Of a DNA stretch of 64,000 nucleotides, positions 28,222 through 36,620 are shown in pieces (the stretch's first letter is position 1; the number at the start of each line of letters is the position of its first letter). The DNA is from Clostridiaceae bacterium. GTDB taxonomy: Bacteria > Bacillota > Clostridia > Acetivibrionales > DUMC01. The DNA lies in contig DUMC01000112.1 of the NCBI GenBank assembly GCA_012840075.1, forward strand, positions 1-64,000. Direction: 5' to 3'. The notes beneath the pieces are model-generated. The model did no database searches and was not told the origin of the DNA. It worked only from the letters and a program-made list of their open reading frames with translations. The position numbers and the translations under genes were made by a program.

Positions 28222-29427
28222 ATGTTTAGAAAAGTAACTAAAGGCTCGGTTACTTTAGAAGCCGCTATAGCCTTATCTCTATTTATTAGTGTGATTTTAT
28301 CAGTCTCCCTGATGATGAAAATAATTTATACTCACGAAATCATACAAAATGCGCTCAGCCTTACGGCAAATGAGCTTTCCTCATATAGCTATTTACTGCA
28401 TTTAAGTGGGATTGAAAGAATTCATGATAAACTTCATGAGAAAATGGAAGAAATCGTTGAAAACGTCTCTGAGGAAAAGGAGATCCTTAATGAATTCTAT
28501 GAAGAATTTACAAATGAATTCTCTATTATTGATATTATTGATATTGCTGAAAATCCGGGCAGTGAAAATAATGTTAACAAAGCTTATGAAGATGTGAATG
28601 ATACACAAGATGCAGATATCCAAACAAAGAAAGGTAATAATGATGCAGAATTCCAAGATGAAATGAAGAACCTTTTATATAGCATCTTAAAAGAAGCCTA
28701 TGGAGATTCTATAGACCGGTTATTCATACCTATAGCAAAAATGTGCATAAAAAAATACTTAGTTACAAACGAGATTAGGGATCCAGATGAAAGGTTGAAA
28801 GCGCTTGATGTCAACGGAGGTTTTAACGGACTGGATTTTAGTATGTCGGAGCTTTTTAAAGATGAGAATAATACTATAAGTATTGTGGTGAAATATAAAA
28901 TAAACATGCCGGTTCCTATAAAAATCTTGCCCTCGCTTACAGTGATTCAAAAAGCATCTGTCAGAGGATGGCTTGGCGGTGATGAGGTACTTGAGCAAAC
29001 TAAAGATGTAAAAGATGATATATGGTCTTTAGATAATTTTACCAGAGGCAGAAAAATAAGGGAAATATTCGGGGCAAACTTACCTTTCACTTTTCCAGTA
29101 ATAGCCAGATATGATGAAGATTCGGGTACAGTGACAATGATAAAAAGCATGGATTTAACACTGGAATATTACCAGGACCCTGTTAAAGTATCAAAGAAGA
29201 TGAAACTTTACATAAATGAATTGAAAGCATACAGAGGGCAGGAAGTTCCCTGGGGAAAAGATAAAATTGTTATTAAAAATAGTGATATTGTTAAGCGACA
29301 GTTGATTCTGGTAGTACCCAACAACCCAATAAATTTAGAAGTAGAGCAGGAAATTGAACAATGTAGGCTGTACGCAGCAGATAATGGCATAGATTTGAAA
29401 GTTATAAAATATGGAACTAAGAGATAG
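28222..29427 (+). CDS. TadE-like pseudopilin, long form
   Basis: About 401 residues beginning MFRKVTKGSVTLEAAIALSL, i.e. a short basic leader, glycine before the cleavage point and a conserved Glu at position 5 of the helix, as in pseudopilins. A long extracellular domain follows, rich in charged helices early and ending in a compact region (GIDLKVIKYGTKR). ATG 28192 is in frame but ACAGGAGAG at 28208-28216 supports ATG 28222. It is third in the pseudopilin set, separated from the second gene by 122 bases of AT-rich direct repeats. Confidence 0.75.
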   Translation: MFRKVTKGSVTLEAAIALSLFISVILSVSLMMKIIYTHEIIQNALSLTANELSSYSYLLHLSGIERIHDKLHEKMEEIVENVSEEKEILNEFYEEFTNEFSIIDIIDIAENPGSENNVNKAYEDVNDTQDADIQTKKGNNDAEFQDEMKNLLYSILKEAYGDSIDRLFIPIAKMCIKKYLVTNEIRDPDERLKALDVNGGFNGLDFSMSELFKDENNTISIVVKYKINMPVPIKILPSLTVIQKASVRGWLGGDEVLEQTKDVKDDIWSLDNFTRGRKIREIFGANLPFTFPVIARYDEDSGTVTMIKSMDLTLEYYQDPVKVSKKMKLYINELKAYRGQEVPWGKDKIVIKNSDIVKRQLILVVPNNPINLEVEQEIEQCRLYAADNGIDLKVIKYGTKR

Positions 29428-29436
29428 ACACGGGTA

Positions 29437-29530
29437 GATAGACACGGGGACGGTTCTTTTGTCTCAGAGTGACAAAGACAAAAGAACCGTCCCCATGTCT
29501 ATCATCGAACCGTCCTCATGTCTATCGTGG
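29437..29530. repeat. REP-like palindromic repeat, family A, copy 1
   Basis: A 27-base arm containing GGGGACGGTTCTTTTGTC (29437-29463) is followed after 13 bases by its inverted copy (29477-29503), with one mismatch, and then by a partial copy (GAACCGTCCTCATGTCTATC). It lies between the convergent pseudopilin and coat-like genes, a typical place for REP/BIME elements. The same core recurs at 30575, 37641 and 48051. Confidence 0.9.
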
Positions 29531-29548
29531 TCTCGAACTTTCACGTAT

Positions 29549-30418
29549 CTACTGACGGAACCTCATTTCCATCCAATCGAATCCTATCCAATCATTTTCA
29601 CCTGCATTAGAAGTATTAACTATTACTATGCGGTTATTTCTTCTTACATTTGTGATATTAAAAGTTAATAGCCTCCAGTTGTTAAATTGTCTTCCGGCAG
29701 GTGTACCATGTTCAAGGGCTACGCGCCCGTTATGAACTGTAACACCGTTTACGGCAATTCTCAGGGAATACCTGTCAACCGGCACATTTGCATGGTCGTC
29801 AAGGGCTGCACGTATAACAAGCTGTGCTCTTAAATTTCCTAATGCTGAAATAATGGTAGGAATTTGGAAAGTCCAAACACCTCTGTTACCTGTATATAAG
29901 ATATCTGCGTTTCCGCTTGGATTACCGTAATTGGGATAAGCTGTTAATTCCTTAAAAAGACTTATTGTAGGAACTGGGGCATTATCACTTATTATTGCAG
30001 CAGGTCTGTTACTGGTAGTACCTTTGGCATCTATTCCCCCAAGTTCTTCAATATTTTCCATATTCTCAATATCTTCAATATTATCGAGAAGTTCCATTTC
30101 ATCAATATCCGGTATATTATTTATGAAACCTGAGTGCCCTACTCCAAATGGCTGTATTACATTAGGAACATTTATGTTGTTCATATACGGATATATGGTA
30201 TTTGCGTTAGGTTGCATCATTTGCGGAAATGGTTGCATAATACCAGGGTAAAACTGGTTCGGCTTCATCATACTAGGAAACACTTGATTTTGCTTTATTG
30301 TATAAGGTGAAACCTGGCTTTGATTGGGTTGCATCATATTGGGCATTGGTTGAAAGCCTTGATATGGGTACGCAGGTGTAGCACCATTATTCATATTTGG
30401 ATAAAAATTACTCTCCAT
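29549..30418 (-). CDS. Coat/exosporium-like protein with Met-Pro-Gln-Asn-rich N terminus
   Basis: A 289-residue protein. Residues 1-100 are low complexity, with repeated MMQPNQ/MMKPNQ-like units and Tyr-Pro pairs; an acidic DNIEDIENMENIEELG segment follows; residues about 145-289 form a beta-rich domain (VWTFQIPTII, LVIRAALDDHANVP, YSLRIAVNGVTVHNG, NNWRLLTFNITNVRRNNRIVIV) resembling a jelly-roll/carbohydrate-binding fold. I do not recognise a named family. GGAGG precedes the ATG. The N terminus resembles that of the ferritin-like protein at 52693-53562, so both may share a targeting or matrix role on the spore surface; that is inference. Confidence 0.6.
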   Translation of the reverse strand: MESNFYPNMNNGATPAYPYQGFQPMPNMMQPNQSQVSPYTIKQNQVFPSMMKPNQFYPGIMQPFPQMMQPNANTIYPYMNNINVPNVIQPFGVGHSGFINNIPDIDEMELLDNIEDIENMENIEELGGIDAKGTTSNRPAAIISDNAPVPTISLFKELTAYPNYGNPSGNADILYTGNRGVWTFQIPTIISALGNLRAQLVIRAALDDHANVPVDRYSLRIAVNGVTVHNGRVALEHGTPAGRQFNNWRLLTFNITNVRRNNRIVIVNTSNAGENDWIGFDWMEMRFRQ

Positions 30419-30574
30419 AAATACTAATCCTCCTTATTCACAATGACACACTTATTCTAATACATATACATAATATTCCTTATTACAATTTTATGTTACT
30501 TTTCTTTTGACGAGAGGCTTAGAAAAATTGTATTTTCCCGGCAAGTTTGTTATCAACTGTAACAGGATCGGAAA

Positions 30575-30677
30575 GAATATAACCGTCCCCATGCCTATCC
30601 TTAGGCAAGTGAACCATCTCCGTGTCTCTAACTGTTCCAGTGTCTATCCTTAGACAAGAGAACCGTCCCCATGTCTA
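30575..30677. repeat. REP-like repeat, family A, copies 2-4 (direct array)
   Basis: Three head-to-tail, partly decayed copies of GAACCGTCCCCATGTCTATCCTTAGACAA-type units, written here as core GAACCGTCCCCATGTCTA. The third copy stops exactly where homology to an ABC permease gene begins, and its CCCCATGTCTAC supplies the ATG of that truncated frame. Confidence 0.85.
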
Positions 30678-31093
30678 CATATGTAGTTTCGGGAATATGG
30701 CAACATACCGGTTGGGAAGCAATTATTTATATAGCTGCACTTACTTCTGTTAGTCCAGATCTATATGAAGCTGCAGAAATTGATGGTGCAGGGAAGTTTA
30801 AAAAAATAATACACATAGATTTTCCATCCATTGTACCAACAGCAATAACTCTTTTAATATTAAATGCAGGGAAAGTAATGAGCATAGGATTTGAAAAAGT
30901 TTTTTTGCTTCAGAATAGTATGAATCTGGTTGTTTCAGAGATAATCTCAACATATGTTTACAAAATAGGGATTATTGGAAGCGAATTTAGTTATTCAAGT
31001 GCTATTGGGTTGTTCAATTCGATAATAAATTTGATATTAGTAATAACTATTAACTATATATCTAAAAAATATAAGGATACCAGTTTATGGTAA
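30671..31093 (+). pseudogene. 5'-truncated LplB-type sugar ABC permease
   Basis: The 140-residue frame matches only the second half of LplB/YtePlike CUT1 permeases (normally about 300 residues): SGIWQHTGWEAIIYIAALTS, the EAA loop DLYEAAEIDGAGKFKKIIHIDFP, and the C-terminal NLVVSEIISTYVYKIG. The N-terminal membrane helices are missing; upstream is a REP-like repeat whose sequence supplies the start codon, and no ribosome site is seen. It ends overlapping the frame of the next permease. I read it as a remnant of a normal gene cut by the repeat; a functional half-permease is unlikely. Confidence 0.85.
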
Positions 31094-31104
31094 GAGGTGT
31101 AATT

Positions 31105-31983
31105 ATGAAAAAAAGCGTAACAAAAAAAGACAAGATATTTGACTTGTTCTTAAATTTAACTATGATCATAATCCTGGTAATTACACTGTATCCTCTATAC
31201 TTTGTTGTTATTGCATCAATAAGTAATCCTGATCTTACTTACGCAGGAAAGGTTATTCTTTTTCCCAAGGATATTACCTTTGCAGGGTTTGTGATATTAT
31301 TTGAAGATGGAAGGATATGGAGAAGGTATATAAATACCATTATTTATACGATTGTAGGTACTGCAGTTAATTTGTCTGTTACATTACCTGCTTCCTATGC
31401 ATTATCGAGGAAGTGTTTTAAAGCTAGAAAATATATCAACGTTTTTATTCTTTTTACAATGTTTTTCTCCGGAGGTCTTATACCGACGTACCTTTTAGTA
31501 AAAGGATTAGGACTTATTGATACAATGTGGGCTGTAATTCTTGTTTCTGCAGTATCTGTATGGAATCTGATTATTGCACGTACATATTTTGCCGGGAATA
31601 TACCTGATGAACTAGAGGAATCTGCCTTTCTGGATGGCTGCTCTCATATAAAATTTTTCTTTTATATAGCGTTGCCGCTGTCAAAAGTAATTGTAATAGT
31701 GCTTGCTCTATTTTATGGGATAAACCATTGGAATGGTTATTTTAATGCCCTTATATATCTCAATACCCCTGAAAAATTTCCGTTGCAGCTATTTCTAAGA
31801 GAAATATTAATACAACAGCAGAGCATGGCAATGGATCCCCAACTAACCCAGGATATGCGTTATACCGCAAATTTAGTTAGGTATACGATGATTATAGTGG
31901 CAACAGGACCGGTACTTGTAATATATCCGTTTTTGCAGAGGTTTTTCGTTAAAGGTGTTATGATAGGAGCCGTTAAAGGCTGA
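31105..31983 (+). CDS. CUT1 sugar ABC permease (YtcP type)
   Basis: A 292-residue inner-membrane permease with six predicted helices, opening into FDLFLNLTMIIILVITLYPLYFVVIASIS and carrying the EAA loop ELEESAFLDGCSHIKFFFYIALPLSK and the family ending FFVKGVMIGAVKG. It pairs with an LplB-type partner and a lipoprotein binding protein to import oligosaccharides; the ATPase is usually encoded elsewhere. ATG 31087 is in frame, but AAGAGGTG (31092-31099) fits ATG 31105. Intact itself, but its partner upstream is truncated. Confidence 0.9.
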   Translation: MKKSVTKKDKIFDLFLNLTMIIILVITLYPLYFVVIASISNPDLTYAGKVILFPKDITFAGFVILFEDGRIWRRYINTIIYTIVGTAVNLSVTLPASYALSRKCFKARKYINVFILFTMFFSGGLIPTYLLVKGLGLIDTMWAVILVSAVSVWNLIIARTYFAGNIPDELEESAFLDGCSHIKFFFYIALPLSKVIVIVLALFYGINHWNGYFNALIYLNTPEKFPLQLFLREILIQQQSMAMDPQLTQDMRYTANLVRYTMIIVATGPVLVIYPFLQRFFVKGVMIGAVKG

Positions 31984-32079
31984 AAGAGGAATCACAGGTA
32001 AATAAAGGAAATACTATTTTGCTTAATGCAAAATAGTATAAATAAAAATAAAAATAAAATAATAATGAGGAGGATGAGT

Positions 32080-33750
32080 ATGCCTAATAAAAAATATTCT
32101 AAAAAAACAGCTTTTTTAATACTATCACTGGTGTTTTGCATATTGTTATCTGCATGTACGATTAAAAGCAATACATCAGATGGTACATCAACGAAAAGTG
32201 ATAATTCGGCAAACATAAAGCAGGAAACTTCAAATTTTAATGCTCAAGGTTATCCTGTAGTGAATGAGCCTATAATTATCAAAATAGTTGCTAAGCACGA
32301 TATTGGTAAAGGTCAATACAAGTATGGAGATATGCAGCTTTTTAAAGAAATATCCCAGAAGACAAATGTGCAAATTGAATGGGAAGAAATTGCCTCTAGT
32401 GCTTTTGAAGAAAAGAAAAGCTTGATTTTTGCAAGTGGCGATCTTCCGGATGCATTTTGGGGAGAAGGTATGTCTGACTCAGATATTTTAATCAACAAGG
32501 ATTTTTTTATTCCGCTTAATGACCTTATTGATAAATATGCTGTCAATATAAAAAAGGTCTTTGAGAAAAGACCTGAAACAAAACGTTCAATTACTGCTTC
32601 TGACGGAAATATATACTCATTGTTCAGAGTAAGAGAACTATACTTTCCTGCAGGAAGAACCACATGGGGCATAAACAAGAAATGGCTTGATAAACTCGGG
32701 CTTGAAGTACCGGAGACTACGGAAGAATTTTATAATGTTTTAAAAGCATTTAAAACAGGAGATCCAAACGGGAACAATAAACAAGATGAAATTCCTTTTA
32801 TTTTCCACCATGCAATGGGCTCAGGTTCTGTAAGAAGTGAGGCAGATTTATATCCGGCTTTTGGGGTATATGATAACACTTCTAATAATGAACTTACATA
32901 TCATCTTATGATGAGGGATGGGAAGGTAATATTTACCCCAATGGATGAAGGTTATAAAGAAGCGTTAAAATTCCTAAACAGACTCTACGCTGAAGACTTG
33001 CTGGATAAAGAAGTATTTACTACTGATTCCAGCACATATTATGCAAAAACCAGGAGTGAAGAAGATATAGTAGGAGTTGTCATAGATTGGACAATCGATA
33101 GCGCAGTCGGTGTTGAAAGAGCAAAGAACGACTTTGTTCAACTTGGTGCTTTGAAAGGTCCTAAAGGTCATCAGGGATGGGGTATTGTATCAGGTTCACA
33201 AATTGGAAGGCATATGTTTGAAATTACAACTAAAAATAAATATCCTGAAGCCACAATAAGATGGGTTGATGAGTTCTATTCTCCTGAAAACTCCGTACAA
33301 GCCTTCTATGGACCTATCGGTGAAATGATAAAGAGAGAAGGCGATAAGCTAATTGCTCTCGAGCCTCCGGAAGGTATGAGCTACGGTTCATGGAAGTGGG
33401 GACGTACATGCGCTGACAGCGGTGCATATGCAGCCCTTAGCGAATATAGCTCTTTCTTTGTTCCGCCGGAACAGCAGGTAGCTCGTGCAAGAGCAGAAGA
33501 ATATGTCGCTAAATATTTACAAAAAGAACCGTATCCTAATATATTCTTCTCCATTGAAGATGTTGCAGCCCTTAAGAAAATAATGGTTGATATAAATGCA
33601 TTTGTTGAAACATCAAGAGCTCAATTTGTTACAGGAGGAAATATAGATCAAAAATGGGATGAATACGTAAAGCAGCTTGAAAAAATGAAAATTAATGATG
33701 CATTAGCTATACTGCAAAGGGCGTATGAACAATATATGAAAAATAACTAA
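32080..33750 (+). CDS. Lipoprotein extracellular sugar-binding protein
   Basis: About 556 residues. A signal peptide ends in the lipobox LLSAC (lipidated Cys26), then a Ser/Thr/Asn linker and a two-lobed type 1 solute-binding protein fold with TNVQIEWEEI, LIFASGDLPDAFWGEG, DGNIYSLFRVREL and NKKWLDKLGLEVPETTEEF, the pattern of LplA/YtcQ-type proteins. It delivers an oligosaccharide to the neighbouring permeases. ATG 32026 and 32074 are in frame, but GAGGAGG at 32067-32073 fits ATG 32080. Substrate unknown; the adjacent GH127-like remnant hints at an arabinose-containing sugar. Confidence 0.9.
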   Translation: MPNKKYSKKTAFLILSLVFCILLSACTIKSNTSDGTSTKSDNSANIKQETSNFNAQGYPVVNEPIIIKIVAKHDIGKGQYKYGDMQLFKEISQKTNVQIEWEEIASSAFEEKKSLIFASGDLPDAFWGEGMSDSDILINKDFFIPLNDLIDKYAVNIKKVFEKRPETKRSITASDGNIYSLFRVRELYFPAGRTTWGINKKWLDKLGLEVPETTEEFYNVLKAFKTGDPNGNNKQDEIPFIFHHAMGSGSVRSEADLYPAFGVYDNTSNNELTYHLMMRDGKVIFTPMDEGYKEALKFLNRLYAEDLLDKEVFTTDSSTYYAKTRSEEDIVGVVIDWTIDSAVGVERAKNDFVQLGALKGPKGHQGWGIVSGSQIGRHMFEITTKNKYPEATIRWVDEFYSPENSVQAFYGPIGEMIKREGDKLIALEPPEGMSYGSWKWGRTCADSGAYAALSEYSSFFVPPEQQVARARAEEYVAKYLQKEPYPNIFFSIEDVAALKKIMVDINAFVETSRAQFVTGGNIDQKWDEYVKQLEKMKINDALAILQRAYEQYMKNN

Positions 33751-33874
33751 AATCTTTATAATTGTTATACTTATCAGACAAAATGCTACAAATATAACGT
33801 GAGACTATACTATAAATTTGAAGTTAGACAATATTATATAAATATTATAAATATTGATTATAAACATAACATAA

Positions 33875-33905
33875 GCCGGGCGTAAACATAGTAGCCCGGT
33901 TTAGT
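33875..33905 (+). terminator. Likely terminator after the binding-protein gene
   Basis: GCCGGGC (33875-33881) pairs with GCCCGGT (33894-33900) around a 12-base loop; the tail is TTTAG only. The rest of the gap to 34170 shows no gene. Confidence 0.55.
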
Positions 33906-34170
33906 AAATAACGAAATTGTAAAGATGTATCTGGCTCATTTGATGAAAGTGTGAGTAAAGGGCATAAGTTGGATTCCAGATAAGATTCCATGCAATGCAA
34001 TAACAGCTCTTGGTAAAACGTGATAATAGCTCTTGAAAACATTTTCATCAAAATTTTATAAATACACCAAATAATACAGCTAGCTTGATTAAAAAAGATC
34101 CGGAGGATATAATTAATCTAAAAGCATTATAAAATGCCCTTGCTTTTATTATTAGGAGGGAGTGTATGAC

Positions 34171-36476
34171 TTGAAAGCAATACAAAAGAATGCCTTTTTA
34201 TACAGATATATTGTATCCTTCATACTCATTTTAATTATTCCTATGGTTTGCTTGCTGTTATATATATCGAATGCATTTAAATCCAATATGCAAAGAGAAT
34301 TAATGATTTCCGATTACAATAATTTAAGCCATATACATAATTCCGTAGATAAAAGTATCCGGAAATTTGAGAATCTTGCCCTGTTGACAGCAAATAACTT
34401 TAATTTAAAACCATATTATCTTGATCAATCGTTTTTTAATTATTATCAAGCCTTAAGTACCCTTAGGTATATAAAAAGTACAAATGAACTGTTAAGTGCC
34501 CTTATTTTATATGATAAGTCAAGGGATGTGGTAATTTCGAACTTTAGCACTATACCAAAACAGTATTTTGGTAATAAGGTGTTTTCTGCATCGCTGGATA
34601 ACAAAATTCCACTTAAAGATTTTATAGAAACTGCTATTCAACCGGTGTATACATATGGAAATGTGAACATATCAGGAGTCGGAGAGCGAAGATGCCTTCT
34701 GTACGTTTATCCGACATCATCAGATTTTGATCAAACAAGTTCTATTATTGTAATGATAGTTGATATTCAAAATATCATCGACCTGTTCGCCGAACAGTAT
34801 GATAGCCACAGTGGGTCTGTATTTATTCTGGATAGCAATGATAATATAGTTGCACATTATGGAAATGCAAATCATAAGGTTATGAACGATTACTTGCAGT
34901 ATAACGGGAAATCCTTAAATGGGTCTGAAGTTTTTGAATATCAAGGGAATAAATATTGTGTTTCAAAAATAACTTCTTTAAAAACGGGATGGAAATATAT
35001 CAGTATCGTTTCATTTTCCATTGCTAACAGGAACTTCACTAATAGTATGTATTTCTTCTATTCAATATTTATAATTCTATTATTAATTAGCGGACTCGGG
35101 ATATATATTTCTATAAGGTTAAACTACAATCCCTTATTGAAATTAAAGAAACAAATGGAGCCAATTGCTGAAAACGAATCACTAAATGAATTAGAAACGA
35201 TTCAGAAAGCAGTAAATACATTAATTAACAATGTAGATAAAATGTCATCCTGGTTAAAAAGTATCCAGCCTGCTGTACATAATTATCTGTTACATCAGAT
35301 TCTTTACGGAAAAAATTGGATGCCGGTAGTTACAAACAAATTGGAAAGGAATTTTGCTTTGAATTTTGTAAGAACAGCTTTTTAGCAGGAATCATAAAAT
35401 TAAAAAATGTGGACTACAGTATTGTTACATCTGCACTTGATAAAGTTGGGAATGAAAAAGTATCACTATACTATTCCAGTATTCCCATGGATGACAGAAT
35501 AGTTGTAATTCTCAATTTTGATGATTGTGACTATGAAGCAGTTAAAGCTTTATTGAGTGAAGTTATAGAGCACATAAATGTAGAAAATAAATGTAATTTA
35601 CATATATCGCTTGGAAGACCGGGTGATTTTGAAAAAATAAGAAAATCTTACTTTGAGGCTTATATATGTGAGCTTTTTGAAGAATTTGACAAGCAAGATA
35701 AAAATGTATACTGTTTTAGCGATATAATGAAACCTGCAGATAGTACATCAACCGGATCTTGTCTGGGACTAATAAAGGATTTTGAAATAAATGTATTACG
35801 TTCTAACATTGAATACCTCGCCAAATTTCCTTCACTAATTACTCATGAAATGAGCATCAACTCCCTACCTGAATATTGTATAAATTATATTGTTTATGAA
35901 ATGGTAAGGGTCGTTATTCGCAGTTTACCGGATGATTCAAATCAGGCATCCCTTGTAGAAAAAATTTGGGATTTTATTTTTACAAAAAGCCCCATATTTT
36001 CTTCAAGTGTGCTGGAAGAGGTTGTTACTTTCATTTGTAATACTGTAATTCAGTACATACGTAAGAATCCAACAACGGATGATTCTCTTTTGAATGAAAT
36101 TCTGGCGTATATTGATGAAAATTATAACAAACCGAATTTCTCCATTCAATTAATGGCAGATGAATTTAATATGTCGCCATCATGGTTAAGCCATTATTTT
36201 AAATCAAATATGCATATTACAATAATGGATTATGTCCAGAACAAAAAGATTAAGTATGCACAGCAGCTAATTATCAGTAATGAGCGTTCGACAAATGAAA
36301 TCTCGGAGCAATTAGGGTATTGTAATGTATCCAGTTTTATAAGAGCTTTCAAGAGAATAGTAGGGTTGACGCCAAAACAGTATAAAGATATGTATGATAA
36401 TAAAAAACTAATTGATCATGAATTATATCCTAAACAGCAAGAAGTCTCTTGCTTCTATAAACAGGAAATGAATTGA
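34171..36476 (+). pseudogene. AraC-family membrane sensor-regulator, split by a frameshift
   Basis: Two overlapping frames together make one protein of about 765 residues: a membrane helix (residues about 10-32), a cache-like extracellular domain, a second helix (near LLISGLGIYISIRL) and a HAMP-like linker in frame one, then a cytoplasmic region and a C-terminal AraC DNA-binding domain (FSIQLMADEFNMSPSWLSHYF; EISEQLGYCNVSSFIRAFKR) in frame two. The switch point is a run of five T at 35379-35383; one extra T would join ...FVRTAF to LAGIIKL. The start is probably TTG 34171, 10 bases after AGGAGGG. Such proteins control nearby CUT1 sugar operons. A sequencing error or slippage cannot be excluded. 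Confidence 0.85.
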
Positions 36477-36620
36477 TGGAAAATATATAGCATCTTATCA
36501 ACCTTATCATTTATGGAATAATCATGGACAAAATAATATGAAAAATTAAACACAGTAAACAACATAATCACTTTAGTATATCCGTAAAAAAACATAAAAT
36601 CTGAGTAAAGGAGAGCTTTT

